Source of the DNA: an uncultured Verrucomicrobiota bacterium
GTDB taxonomy: Bacteria > Verrucomicrobiota > Verrucomicrobiia > Verrucomicrobiales > Verrucomicrobiaceae
Assembly (NCBI GenBank): GCA_903838675.1
Contig: CAILZI010000222.1
Location: forward strand, 1 to 58,434
Reading direction: 5' to 3'
DNA: 58,434 nt
In this document: positions 25,096 through 35,600 of the stretch, in pieces
How the letters are laid out: every line of letters starts with the position of its first letter
How positions within the stretch are numbered: position 1 is the stretch's first letter
Program-made: the position numbers and the translations under genes
The notes under the pieces: generated by a model
Told to the model about the DNA's origin: nothing
Database searches by the model: none
The model's input: only the letters and a program-made list of their open reading frames with translations

Positions 25096-26172
25096 TTGAA
25101 TCTGACCCACTGGCAAACGACCGTAGTCGCCCTATTCGGCTTTGCCGCCGGGCTGGTGCTGCACCTGCACTGGCACCCGCTGCGCAGGCATTTGTCAGAT
25201 GCCTGGGACTGCCTGCGGCTGCGCCCGGCTTTGATCCTGTGGACCGCCGGAGCCCTGCTGCTGGCCACGGTTTTCGGCGAGAAACCGCATGTGCCGTATT
25301 CGATGGATCGTCTCACGGACTGGCGGGAAATGATTCTGCCGCTGGCCCGGGATGCTCTGGCGCATCTGGCCGCACTGCCGCATGCGCTGATGCCGGCGTG
25401 GCCGCTGGCCTGCATGGTGCCGGTGGTGCTCGTGTTTTTGACTATCCGCATCTGGCGCTGGCCCTATCGCTATGGTGAGCGCAGGCCCGGCCCGGAGCAG
25501 AAGTTCGGTCTGCTGGCAGTCACGCTGGTGGGTTTTGCCTGGCTGGGTATGGAGGTGTCCAGCGCACGGCACATGCTGGCTGAAGGGGTGGAAACGGTGA
25601 AGCTGGGGCTGCGCTATGCCTTCACCGCCCTGGCCGCTGCGGGCGTGCAGGTGTGGCTGGTGCGTTTTGTCATGGCCTGGGAAAGACCGCAGGCTACGGA
25701 GGCCGGTGGAGATGCCGCTGCGGCGCTGGAGCATGCCTTTGCACGCTGGCAGGGTGTGGCCTTTCTCGCGGGGTTTGATCTCCTCTGGATGAGCTGGCGC
25801 TGGTGGCAGCTCAACACCCCGCAAAGCGTGGGCACGTGGTGGTGGGTGGAACTTCTCATGCTATTTGCAGCGCTGCCGGTCGCAGTGGCGGCGGTATCTG
25901 GCTCCTTTTGGCAGCAGGGAGCTGCTGCCTTGCGCATCCTGTGGCGCGCGGCCGTGCCTTTGTTGATGCTTGCCATCACCTCACTCGCCATTTTCATTCT
26001 CGCGCTCTACACCGTGGAAATGGGGCACGCCTTGGGTGCTGAATCGCCATTTTGGCGCATCATTGAGCTGCCGCTGAGTGCTTTGGTGCTTGCCATGCTC
26101 GATTGCTGGCTATTGCTAACAGTTCTACTTCTCATGCTGCGCTTTGGCTTTTCACGTTCCCCTTCCGCATGA
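25096..26172 (+). CDS. Multi-pass membrane protein of unknown function
   Basis: A 358-residue hydrophobic protein with roughly eight membrane helices (for example TTVVALFGFAAGLVLHLHW, LACMVPVVLVFLTIRIW, LPVAVAAVSGSFW and LSALVLAMLDCWLLLTVLLL) and many Trp residues. It is not recognised. The apparent start is TTG at 25096; no ATG gives a full first helix. The end overlaps the squalene/phytoene synthase gene by an ATGA (26169-26172), so the two are coupled and may work in the same membrane lipid process, which is inference. Confidence 0.6.
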   Translation: MNLTHWQTTVVALFGFAAGLVLHLHWHPLRRHLSDAWDCLRLRPALILWTAGALLLATVFGEKPHVPYSMDRLTDWREMILPLARDALAHLAALPHALMPAWPLACMVPVVLVFLTIRIWRWPYRYGERRPGPEQKFGLLAVTLVGFAWLGMEVSSARHMLAEGVETVKLGLRYAFTALAAAGVQVWLVRFVMAWERPQATEAGGDAAAALEHAFARWQGVAFLAGFDLLWMSWRWWQLNTPQSVGTWWWVELLMLFAALPVAVAAVSGSFWQQGAAALRILWRAAVPLLMLAITSLAIFILALYTVEMGHALGAESPFWRIIELPLSALVLAMLDCWLLLTVLLLMLRFGFSRSPSA

Positions 26173-27017
26173 CCAGCGGCACGCTTTCTCCAGAACAGAT
26201 CGTGCGGCGGGCGAAGTCGAACCTCGCTTTCGCGCTGGCCTGCCTGCCGAAGGAACGCCGTCGCGACATGATCGCATTTTACGCCTTCTGCCGAGTGGTG
26301 GATGACATCGCCGACGACCCGAAGGTCAGCCCGGCGGACAAGGAAAGTGAGCTCAATCACTGGAAGCACTGCGTGGAGCAGGGCCAGCCGCCGGGGCATC
26401 CCGTGCTGGATGAAATGCTCCTCCTCCCTCAGAAATACGGCTTCCCGCGCGCCTGGCTGTGCGAGATCATCGACGGCGTGGCCAGTGACATTTCGAAAAC
26501 ACGCTACGAGACCTTCGAAGAACTGCTGGGCTACTGCTACAAAGTCGCCAGCGTGGTCGGACTCGTCAGCATCGAAATTTTTGGCTACAAAAACCCTGCT
26601 ACCAAGGAGTACGCCATCAATCTGGGCTACGCGCTGCAGTTCACCAACATCATCCGCGACGTCGGTCAGGATGCACGGGACACCGGCCGCATCTACATCC
26701 CTCAGGCCGAACTGCGGAAGTTTGGCGTGCTGGAAAGTGAAATCATGGATGCCCGCCCGAGCGAGCGCTTCATCAAGATGATGGACTTCCAGTATGCCCG
26801 TGCCCGCAGCTACTACGAGGCCGCGCAAAAGGCGCTGCCGCCCGAGGATCGCAAAAACATGGTCGCCTCAGAGATCATGGGCGCGATCTACTCACGCATC
26901 CTCGAAAAGCTCAAACGCGAGCGCTATCCCGTTTTCGCCAAGCGCTGCCGTCTCAGCAAACTGCACAAGGTCTGGATCCTTGGCAGCCATTTGATCAAGG
27001 CGCGTTTTGCTAGATGA
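26169..27017 (+). CDS. Squalene/phytoene synthase family protein (HpnC/HpnD-like)
   Basis: A 282-residue prenyl-condensing enzyme. The first Asp-rich motif is VVDDIADD near residue 44 and the second is NIIRDVGQDARDTGRIYIP, both needed for Mg-diphosphate binding. The YALQFTNIIRDV and YCYKVASVVG segments match the squalene/phytoene synthase fold. By size and motif style it fits the hopanoid-type HpnC/HpnD or CrtB enzymes; which product it makes (presqualene diphosphate, hydroxysqualene or phytoene) cannot be settled from the sequence. ATG at 26169 overlaps the stop of the membrane protein gene. A hairpin follows the stop directly. Confidence 0.9.
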   Translation: MTSGTLSPEQIVRRAKSNLAFALACLPKERRRDMIAFYAFCRVVDDIADDPKVSPADKESELNHWKHCVEQGQPPGHPVLDEMLLLPQKYGFPRAWLCEIIDGVASDISKTRYETFEELLGYCYKVASVVGLVSIEIFGYKNPATKEYAINLGYALQFTNIIRDVGQDARDTGRIYIPQAELRKFGVLESEIMDARPSERFIKMMDFQYARARSYYEAAQKALPPEDRKNMVASEIMGAIYSRILEKLKRERYPVFAKRCRLSKLHKVWILGSHLIKARFAR

Positions 27018-27047
27018 GTTGTCCAGTTGCGGCGCAACCGGGCAACT
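27017..27047 (+). terminator. Hairpin terminator after the squalene/phytoene synthase gene
   Basis: A 14-position stem with one mismatch (agttgtccagttgc with gcaaccgggcaact) and a 3-base loop begins on the last base of the stop codon and is followed by ttgtttt. Its inner part shares the CCAGTTGCG.CGCAAC core with the hairpin at 12653-12673. Confidence 0.7.
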
Positions 27048-27113
27048 TTGTTTTCAATACTTTTCTGATAGAAACCCCGCTTTTTGTGCGGCTTCTGCGT
27101 TCCCTCATTTCTC

Positions 27114-30100
27114 ATGCGTTCCCTAGCACTCCTGTTCCTCCTTGCCGCAGCCTCCATTGGCCACGCTGAAACCAAGCCGCTCAAAGCCCTCCTCGTCGCC
27201 GGTGGCTGCTGCCATGATTATGCCAAGCAGCATCTGATCCTCAGCCAGGGCATCCAGGCGCGAGCCAATGTGCAGGTGGATGTGGTGTGGACGGACGACA
27301 AATCAGTGACTCCGCCGCTGCCGCTCTATGACAACCCTGATTGGGCCAAGGGCTACGACATCATCATCCATGACGAATGCGCCGCTGGCGTGAAGGACAT
27401 GGCCGTGGTGAAGCGCATCCTCGATGTGCACAAGACCATCCCCGCCGTGCATCTGCACTGCGCCATGCACAGCTTCCGCACCGGCACCGATGCATGGTTC
27501 AAGCACCTCGGCATCCAGTCCGCCTCCCATGGCCCACAGGAGCCGATTGCCATCACGTTTGTGGACAAGGAGCACCCGATCACCAAGCCGCTCGCGGATT
27601 GGACCACGATCAAAGAAGAGCTCTATAACAACGTGAACATCTTCGACGGCCACCCGCTCGCCATGGGCAAGCAGGTCGTCAAAGGCAAGGATGTGGACTA
27701 CGTGGTGGCCTGGACGAATGAGAAATCCGGTGCCCGCAGCTTCAGCACCACCATTGGGCACAACAACGACACCGTCGCCGATGCGCGCTACCTCGATCTC
27801 GTAACTCGCGGTGTGCTGTGGGCCATGGACAAGCTCACGGCGGACTACCTGACGCCGTTCAAAGGGGAGAACAAGATCACCTTCGTCGCCGCCAAACCTG
27901 TCGAAGCTCCGAAGCCCCCCGTGCTGCCGAAAGACGGCCTGCCGGTGAAAGCCAGCGCCAGCAGCGAAGAGAGCGGCAAGGGCAACTACGCCTGGAAAGC
28001 CGTGGATGGCGATGAGGGCACCCGCTGGTGCGCTGCGAATCCCAATTACCCGCAGTGGCTCCAGCTTGAACTTGAAAAGCCGGAGACGCTCACCGGCATC
28101 AAAACCACCTGGGAAAACGCCGGGGTGTATCAGTTCAAGGTCGAAGGCAGCACCGATGGCAAAACGTGGAGCACGCTCGTCGATGGCAGCGACAACACGA
28201 AGAACGCGCCTTACTCGAACGATTTCGCCAAGGTGGAAGGCATCCGCTTCGTGAAGATTCATGCGCTTGCCAAAACAAGCGGCGGCTGGGCGAGCATCCG
28301 TGAGGTGCAGCTCAAAGGCCCTAACATTAAAGCCGTCGCGCCGAAGCTGAGCGAGGAGCAGAAGAAGGAATACGACAAGGCCAGCGATCCGCTCAAGGAC
28401 GCGGGCAACATCGCGCCGAAGATCGTGAAGCTCACGCCCGAGCAGGAGGCTGCCATCTTGAAGGATGTGAAGGTGGCTGATGGCTTCGATGTCTCCCTCT
28501 TCGCCAACAGCGCCGCCGCGAATTACCCGGTCTTCCTGGCCGCAGAGCCAGATGGCACGCTCTATGTCAGCAGCGATGGCGACGGCTCCGTGGAGCGCAA
28601 ACCCAACCGTGGACGCATCATCCGCCTGCGCGATCTCGATGGCGATGGCCGTGCGGATGAAACCAAGGTCTTCTGCGAAGTGGACAGCCCGCGTGGCCTC
28701 GTATGGGACCACGACCGCCTCTACGTTGTGCATCCGCCGCACCTCAGCGAGTTCATTGATGCCAATCACGACGGCGTCGCCGAAAAAGAAAACATCCTCG
28801 TCAATGGCATCGCCTTCGGTTTTAAAGACCGCCCCGCCGACCACACCACCAACGGCCTCAGCCTCGGCATCGACGGCTGGCTCTACATCGCCGGTGGCGA
28901 CTTCGGTTTCATGGATGCCGTAGGCACAGACGGGAAGCATCTGCAGCACCGTGGTGGCGGCGTCATTCGTGTGCGCCCAGACGGCACCGGTTTGGAAATC
29001 TACTCCACCGGCACGCGCAACATTCTCGAAGTCGCCATCAGCCCGCTGATGGACATCTTCGCCCGTGACAACACCAACGACGGCGGCGGCTGGAACGTGC
29101 GCTTCCACCACTTCACCGGCTTGGAAGATCACGGCTACCCGCGCCTCTACAAAAACTTCAACGATGAGTGCATCCAGCCCCTCGCCGACTACGGCGGCGG
29201 TTCAGGCACCGGCGCGGTTTACATCGACGAGCCCGGCTTCGGAGCGTGGAACAATGCGCCGTTCACCTGCGACTGGGGCACCGGAGCCCTCTGGCACCAT
29301 CAGGTGAAGCCCAAAGGCGCGACCTTTGAGGAAACCCGCAAGCCCGAGCCCTTCATCAAAATGACCCGCCCCACCGACGCCGATGTCGATGGCAACAGCC
29401 GCGTCTACTGCGCCAGTTGGAAAGGTGCCACCTTCGGCTGGGCCGGCCCCGATGTCGGTTACATCGTCCAGGTGAAACCCAAGGGTTTCAAAGCGGAGCC
29501 GCTGCCGGATTTCGCGAAGGCGAAAGATGCGGAGTTGATCAAGTTTCTCGATCTCACCACGCCACAGAGCTATCGCCGTCGCATCGAGGCACAGCGTGAA
29601 TTGATGCGCCGAGGGAACAAGCAGTCTGAAAGCTACCTTGCTCAGTATTCAAAGCTCCGGAACGCAGACCGTAATCTGGTCGCCGCACTCAAGGAAAAAG
29701 CCTCTGACGATGAGGTTATCGCCGCCATCTCCCATGCTGATCCGGTCATCTCACATACGGCCATCCGCGCCACGGCAGCGCGCCAGCTCAAGCAGCAGGC
29801 CTTGAGTTCACTGGATCACACGAAGGGCAACACTTCCGGAGTTCTTCGCGCCCTCGCCATGATGCACCAGCCCGAAGTCGTCACGGGCCTCATTGAGCGC
29901 CTCAACAAAGCCACTGACTCCTCTCTGCGCAACGGCATCCTTGCTGCTCTCTGCCGCCTCCATTTCCACGAAGGTGAATGGAAGGGCGACTCCTGGGGCA
30001 CGCGCCCGGACACACGCGGGCCCTACTACCAGCCGGAGGCGTGGAGCGAGACGCCGAAGATCGCGGCTGCTTTGAAGGAAGCGCTGGCCAAGGCCTCGGC

Positions 30101-31274
30101 GGAAGAGGCTGCTTTCTTGGTCAAGGAAATGAACCGCAACCGCATTCAGTTCAATGAAGCGCTCGTACGCATCCTGGAGCTTGCCAAAAAGGATGCGAAG
30201 GTGATCCCCGATGCGGTGGCGCAGCTTGCCACGGCCGACACCATTCCTGCGGATGCGGTGCCGCTCTTGGTGGCTGCCGTCAAATCGGCAGAAACGGGTG
30301 ACCAGTCGGTCAGCCCGGTCACGCTTTCCAAAGCCATCATTGCGCTCACCAAAACGGACAGCGCGGAGGGAGTCAGCGCCACGCTCGCCGCATTCCACTT
30401 CTTGAAGCATGCGAAAGACGCCACCAAGGAATTCGACGATGCACGCAATGCCTTCATGGGTGCGCCGAAGTTGGAGAATCATCACCAGCTCATCGAAGAC
30501 GCCGCCGTGAAGCAGCTGGGCAAGCCCGTCGGCATCTGGGCAGATGCGGCCCTCATCTCACTCAGCACCCGCAAAAGCGGTGCGCCGGAGTCCCGCGATC
30601 TTTCCGCCAAGGCGCTTGACGCCGGGTGGCAGCTTCCCCAGCGCCGTATCCAGATCATCACTGGCGCTGGCGAGGTGAAGAGCCTCGCCTATGCCGATAA
30701 AATCATCGCCGCACTCGATGATCCTGACAAAGCCGTCGCCGCACAGGCGAAGATCATCGCAGGCCGCATGAAGCTGGAGAAAAAGGCCAAAGACACCAGC
30801 CCACTCGTCGGCTCACTGAAGCCCGAAGACGCGCTGGCTGCCGTGCTCAAGACCAAGGGAGACGTCTCCATCGGTGAGCAGGTTTTCACCAAGGCCACCT
30901 GCATCGCCTGCCACACCACGAAGGAATCCGAGGCGCAGAAAGGGCCCTACCTCGGCAACATCGCGCAGACCTACAAGCGCCCCGATCTCGCGCAAAACAT
31001 TCTCGATCCCAACAAGACCATCGCCCAGGGCTTCGTCACCGAGGTCGTCACCCTCAACGACGGCACGCAGCAGATGGGCTTCATCACTTTGGAATCCGCC
31101 GATAACGTGAAACTGCGCAACGTCGCCGCCCAGGAGTTCACCTTTGCCGTGAAGGACATCAAAAGCCGCCAGAAGCTGCCCATCTCCATCATGCCCCCCG
31201 GCCTGATGACGAACTTCACCGTCCGCGAATTCGCCAGCCTGCTCGATTACCTGGAGTCGTTGGCGAAGAAGTAA
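27114..31274 (+). CDS. Giant secreted ThuA / F5-8C / PVC dehydrogenase / HEAT / cytochrome c protein
   Basis: A 1386-residue exported multidomain protein. After a signal peptide (SLALLFLLAAASIGHA) comes a ThuA-like trehalose-utilisation domain (about 25-265; VAGGCCHDYAKQ, IHDECAAG). A discoidin/F5-8C carbohydrate-binding domain follows (about 275-405), then a PVC-type membrane-bound-dehydrogenase beta-propeller (about 450-830; VFLAAEPDGTLYV, LRDLDGDGRADET, RGLVWDHDRLYVVHPP). HEAT-like helical repeats fill about 850-1240. A C-terminal haem domain has CXXCH (CIACH) at about 1263-1267 and a conserved DPNKTIAQGF segment. The class is typical of Planctomycetes and Verrucomicrobia and is thought to oxidise sugars or polysaccharide-derived compounds at the cell surface. 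ATG at 27114 begins the signal peptide; the frame upstream is leader. Confidence 0.88.
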   Translation: MRSLALLFLLAAASIGHAETKPLKALLVAGGCCHDYAKQHLILSQGIQARANVQVDVVWTDDKSVTPPLPLYDNPDWAKGYDIIIHDECAAGVKDMAVVKRILDVHKTIPAVHLHCAMHSFRTGTDAWFKHLGIQSASHGPQEPIAITFVDKEHPITKPLADWTTIKEELYNNVNIFDGHPLAMGKQVVKGKDVDYVVAWTNEKSGARSFSTTIGHNNDTVADARYLDLVTRGVLWAMDKLTADYLTPFKGENKITFVAAKPVEAPKPPVLPKDGLPVKASASSEESGKGNYAWKAVDGDEGTRWCAANPNYPQWLQLELEKPETLTGIKTTWENAGVYQFKVEGSTDGKTWSTLVDGSDNTKNAPYSNDFAKVEGIRFVKIHALAKTSGGWASIREVQLKGPNIKAVAPKLSEEQKKEYDKASDPLKDAGNIAPKIVKLTPEQEAAILKDVKVADGFDVSLFANSAAANYPVFLAAEPDGTLYVSSDGDGSVERKPNRGRIIRLRDLDGDGRADETKVFCEVDSPRGLVWDHDRLYVVHPPHLSEFIDANHDGVAEKENILVNGIAFGFKDRPADHTTNGLSLGIDGWLYIAGGDFGFMDAVGTDGKHLQHRGGGVIRVRPDGTGLEIYSTGTRNILEVAISPLMDIFARDNTNDGGGWNVRFHHFTGLEDHGYPRLYKNFNDECIQPLADYGGGSGTGAVYIDEPGFGAWNNAPFTCDWGTGALWHHQVKPKGATFEETRKPEPFIKMTRPTDADVDGNSRVYCASWKGATFGWAGPDVGYIVQVKPKGFKAEPLPDFAKAKDAELIKFLDLTTPQSYRRRIEAQRELMRRGNKQSESYLAQYSKLRNADRNLVAALKEKASDDEVIAAISHADPVISHTAIRATAARQLKQQALSSLDHTKGNTSGVLRALAMMHQPEVVTGLIERLNKATDSSLRNGILAALCRLHFHEGEWKGDSWGTRPDTRGPYYQPEAWSETPKIAAALKEALAKASAEEAAFLVKEMNRNRIQFNEALVRILELAKKDAKVIPDAVAQLATADTIPADAVPLLVAAVKSAETGDQSVSPVTLSKAIIALTKTDSAEGVSATLAAFHFLKHAKDATKEFDDARNAFMGAPKLENHHQLIEDAAVKQLGKPVGIWADAALISLSTRKSGAPESRDLSAKALDAGWQLPQRRIQIITGAGEVKSLAYADKIIAALDDPDKAVAAQAKIIAGRMKLEKKAKDTSPLVGSLKPEDALAAVLKTKGDVSIGEQVFTKATCIACHTTKESEAQKGPYLGNIAQTYKRPDLAQNILDPNKTIAQGFVTEVVTLNDGTQQMGFITLESADNVKLRNVAAQEFTFAVKDIKSRQKLPISIMPPGLMTNFTVREFASLLDYLESLAKK

Positions 31275-31278
31275 GGCT

Positions 31279-32685
31279 TCACGCCATCACCTCCTTCATC
31301 ACGCGCCCATGCACATCCGTGAGCCGGAAGTCACGGCCTTCGGCGCGGTAGGTCAGCCTCTCATGATCGATGCCCAGCAGATGCAGAAGCGTCGCGTTGA
31401 GATCATGCACATGCATGGGATCGCGGGCGATGTTGAAGCAGAAGTCGTCGGTTTCGCCGAACTGCAGTCCGGGCTTCACACCGCCGCCAGCCAGCCACAT
31501 CGTGAAGCAGCGGCCGTGATGATCTCGCCCATGGTTGGTGGGTTCCAGCTTGCCCTGTGAGTAGGTGGTGCGGCCAAATTCACCGCCCCAGACAATGAGC
31601 GTGTCATCGAGCAGGCCGCGCTGCTTGAGGTCGCTGATCAGTGCGGCGCAGGGCTGGTCGATGTCGCCGCATTGCAGGCGCAGATCGCTGGGCAGGTTGT
31701 AGTGCTGGTCCCAGCCGCGATGGTAGAGCTGGATGAAACGCACGCCGCTCTCTGCCATGCGGCGCGCAAGCAGGCAGTTCGCGGCGAAGCTGCCGGGCAC
31801 GCGTGACTGCGGGCCATAGGCCTCAAAGGTGGCGGCGCTCTCGTTTTTCAGGCTGATCAAATCTGGCACGCTGCTCTGCATGCGGTAGGCCATTTCATAC
31901 TGGGTGATGCGTGTTTCGATCTCGGGATCGAGCTGCTGCGCGAGCTGCCTGCGGTTCAGCGCCTGGATGACATCCAGCTCATCGCGGCGAGAGGCCGTGC
32001 TGATGCCTGGCGGATTTGAGAGATACAACACGGGATCGCCGCTGCTGCGGAAGCTCACGCCCTGATGATTCGAAGGAAGGAAGCCGGAGCCCCACAGCCG
32101 CGCATACAGCGGGTCCGCCGGGCGCGCGGCACTGCCGCGTGAAATAAGCACCACGAAGGCCGGCAGACTTGCATTCTCACTGCCGAGTCCATAGCTGGCC
32201 CAGGCGCCAAAGCTCGGGCGTCCGGGCTGCTGATGCCCGGTCTGCAGCAGCGTGACGCCAGGATCGTGATTGATCGCCTCCGTATGCAGAGACCGGATGA
32301 TGCACATCTCATCCGCCACGCGTCCCAGATTGGGCAGCAGCTCGCTCATCCACGCGCCGGACTGGCCGTGCTGCTGAAAGTTGAAGAGCGATGAAGTGAT
32401 CGGCTTGCTCTTCTGCCCGCTGGTCATGCCGGTGAGGCGTTGATCGCCTAGCACGGAAGCAGGGAACTCCTGGCCATGCAGCTTTTTCAAGCCGGGCTTG
32501 TTGTCAAACAAGTCGAGCTGCGACGGCCCACCGTGCATGAACAGGTAGATCACACGCTTTGCCTTTGGCGCGAAGTGCGGCGCGGCGAAGGCCTTGCCCT
32601 CGCCCAGCAGCGAGGCCAGCGCCGCAGTGCCGATGCCTGCGGAGGCACGACCAAAAAGCTGACGGCGGGTCAAATCGAGGTTCAT
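31279..32685 (-). CDS. DUF1501 (sulfatase-superfamily-like) exported protein
   Basis: A 468-residue protein of the DUF1501 family. The N-terminus has a twin-arginine-like motif (LTRRQLFGRASAGIG), so Tat export is likely. Family hallmarks are the RVIYLFMHGGPSQLDLFD opening, GFGRTTYSQG-like segment (GGEFGRTTYSQGKLE), NHGRDHHGRCFTMWLAGGG, and the C-terminal HDLNATLLHLLGIDHERLTYR. DUF1501 proteins are related in fold to sulfatases/alkaline phosphatases and usually lie beside PSCyt/PSD1 proteins, as here: the start codon at 32685 overlaps the stop of the upstream PSCyt gene by an ATGA. The chosen start is the ATG before the Tat motif. Confidence 0.9.
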   Translation of the reverse strand: MNLDLTRRQLFGRASAGIGTAALASLLGEGKAFAAPHFAPKAKRVIYLFMHGGPSQLDLFDNKPGLKKLHGQEFPASVLGDQRLTGMTSGQKSKPITSSLFNFQQHGQSGAWMSELLPNLGRVADEMCIIRSLHTEAINHDPGVTLLQTGHQQPGRPSFGAWASYGLGSENASLPAFVVLISRGSAARPADPLYARLWGSGFLPSNHQGVSFRSSGDPVLYLSNPPGISTASRRDELDVIQALNRRQLAQQLDPEIETRITQYEMAYRMQSSVPDLISLKNESAATFEAYGPQSRVPGSFAANCLLARRMAESGVRFIQLYHRGWDQHYNLPSDLRLQCGDIDQPCAALISDLKQRGLLDDTLIVWGGEFGRTTYSQGKLEPTNHGRDHHGRCFTMWLAGGGVKPGLQFGETDDFCFNIARDPMHVHDLNATLLHLLGIDHERLTYRAEGRDFRLTDVHGRVMKEVMA

Positions 32686-35600
32686 CGGCGGGTGATGGTT
32701 TCGTCGAGGTTGAGCAAGGTGTGCAGGGTGAGGGTCCACGCGGCCAGTTCGACGGGATCAAGGTCTTTGCCACGTGTGGAGGCACCGGCGGTGATGAGTT
32801 TCGCTGCGGCTTCTCGATCAGCAGCAAAGCGTGCGCGTTGCCTGCTGAGCAGGTCGCTCAGCAGTTTCAATTCCTCGGGCTCCGGCGTGCGGCTCGTCAC
32901 GCGGCGGAAAGCGAGTGTGAGTTTCGCTGACTCAGAACCTGACTGTGCCAGTGCCCATGCAGCGAGGAAGCGCGCCGCCTCGATGTAGGTCTCATCATTT
33001 AGCAGCACGAGCGACTGCAGCGGCGTGTTAGTTCGTGCGCGGCGCACGGTGCACTTTTCACGCGTGGGGCTGTCAAAGGTGAGCAGGGCAGGGGGCGGCA
33101 ACTGACGTTTCCAAAAGGTGTAGAGACTGCGCCGCCACAGTCCTTCATCCGTGTCGTTCACATAGGTTTCCTCGCCATTGTAGGAGACGGCCTCCCAAAG
33201 GCCGGGCGGCTGGTAGGGCCTTACGCTTGGTCCGCCAATCTTTGGCACCAGCAAACCGGAGACAGCCAGCGCCTGATCCCGCACCATCTCGGCGCTCAGG
33301 CGGAAAGAAGGCGCGCGCGCCAGCAGGCGATTGGAGGGATCGCGCGCGGAATACTGCGAGCTTTGCCGATACGTTGCGCTCATCACCATCAGCTTGAGCA
33401 TGGCCTTCACATCCCAGCCGCTCTGCATGAAGCGCACCGCCAGCCAGTCGAGCAGCTCAGGATGGCTGGGGGCTTCGCCTTGTGAGCCGAAATCATTTAC
33501 GGTGCGCACGAGTCCTTCGCCAAAGCATTGCATCCACAGGCGGTTGACTGCGACCCGAGCCGTCAGCGGATTCTCTTTAGAAACAAGCCACTTCGCGAAA
33601 CCCAGGCGGTTAGGCGGTGCGTCTGCTGGCCACTTGGATAACGATGCAGGCACGCCAGGTCTGACTGCGTCCGCAGGATGATCATACTGGCCGCGCGTGA
33701 GCAGATGCGTTTTGCGCGGGCTGGGCATCTCCTGCATCACCAGCGTGGTGGGTATGCTTTCGCGCAGGCTTGTTTCGGCGGCCTTGGCCTTGCGCACGCG
33801 TTGGCTGGCATCACGTGTTGGCGCATCCGCGTGATGATCCACAAACCAGTCTTGCAGCAGCGTTGTGTCTGCGGCGCTGCGCTTGGCCGTCGGTTTGGCA
33901 GCGATTCCGCGCAGGCGCTCGCTCCAAAACCATGCCCCGGCTTCATCCGCAGTCACGGGCTTCTGGAGGAGGCGCAGTTCATCAAGCTGGCCGTAAAAGC
34001 CGAGGTTTGCATCTCGTCTGCCGATGCGCAGTGGCTCGTTGCTGCAGGTTGGGCCTCTCAGCGTGTCAGTCATGATTTTCGTCGCAGCAGGCTGGCCATC
34101 GATGAAGACGCGGATGCCGGAGGCGCGGCGGCTGCCGTCATGGCTGACTACCAGATGATGCCACTTTTTGGAAGAGACAGGTTCCTGCGTGACGAGCTCG
34201 ATGGCATCCGTGCCCCACTTGCTGACCAGATTGATCTGAAAGCGGCCTTTCTGCCAGATCACCTCGAAGCCACGGCGTCTGCCTTCGGGCTCGATTTTGG
34301 AAAGAACACCGCTCAGAGAGGTGTCTGCCATGAGCCAGAGACCCACGGTCCAGGCTGCGTCGGTATCGAAAGCTCCGGACCATTCCGCGTGCTGCGTGGC
34401 ATCAAACTTCGCTGACTGGCCAAGAATGCCTTCTTGAAACACATCGCCGGTGCCGAAGTGCTTCGCTTCGATTTGCCCGTCGAAAGAGAAGTGAGCTACG
34501 AGATTTGTACTAGGAGATGGAGTCAGTGCCGCCGCCGCTGTTTTTTCCCATTCCGCGATCTGCTGCCACAAAGCCGCAGTGAAGGGCTGAAAGTCTCGCT
34601 CTGCCTGCTGAGTGGCTGCAACGAGCTTTGTAAGCTCCTGTTCCTGCTTTGCCGATGGCACGCTGAGCACTGGCGGAGGATTGTCAGCTTTGATCAGCCC
34701 GGACTCGGGCACATTGTTGAAGAAGGCAAAGAGCTGGTAAAATTCGCGCTGCGTGATGGGATCGTACTTGTGATCATGGCAGCGGGCGCAGCCGATGGTG
34801 AGCCCCAGCCAGGTGGTGCCGGTGGTTTCCAGACGATCCGCCACGTATTCCACCCGGTATTCCTCATCTATGATGCCGCTTTCGTTGTTGGCCATGTGGT
34901 TGCGATTGAAACCGGTGGCGATGCGCTGTGCCGTGCTGGCATTTGGAATCAGATCTCCCGCAAGCTGCTCAAGGGTGAACTGATCAAACGGCAGGTTGCG
35001 GTTGTAGGCATCGATCACCCAGTCGCGCCACGGCCAAAGGCTGCGCGTTTTGTCGCCGAAGTAGCCGTTGGTGTCCGCGTAGCGCGCCGCGTCCAGCCAT
35101 TCCACCGCCATGCGTTCGCCGAAGTGTTTGGATGACAGCAGCCGGTCCACGGCGCTCTCGTAGGCCTGTGGATCTTGATCTGAGAGAAAGGTGTCCAGTT
35201 CCGCCAGGGTCGGCGGCAGGCCGGTGAGATCAAAACTGACACGACGCAGCAAGATTTCGCGCGAGGCTGCGGGTGCTGGTTCGAGCCCTTCTTGCTTCAA
35301 ACGGGCGAGGATGAAGTCGTCGATCGACTTCTGCGGTGGGGAAGACGGCTTGGGCGGGATCAACGACCAGTGCGCCTCGTATTCGGCTCCTTCTGCGATC
35401 CAGCGTCGGAGCGCGTCCTTTTCTTCGGCTGTGAGTGAGAGCTTGGAATCCGGCGGCGGCATGAGGTCGTCGCTGTCGGAAGTGGTGATGCGCTTCATCA
35501 GCTCGCTCTCCTCAGACTTGCCGGGAACGATGGCCTGCTTCCCATCACGCGGGGCGACGGCATCCTCGCGCTTATCCAGGCGCAGATCGCCTTTGCGGCC

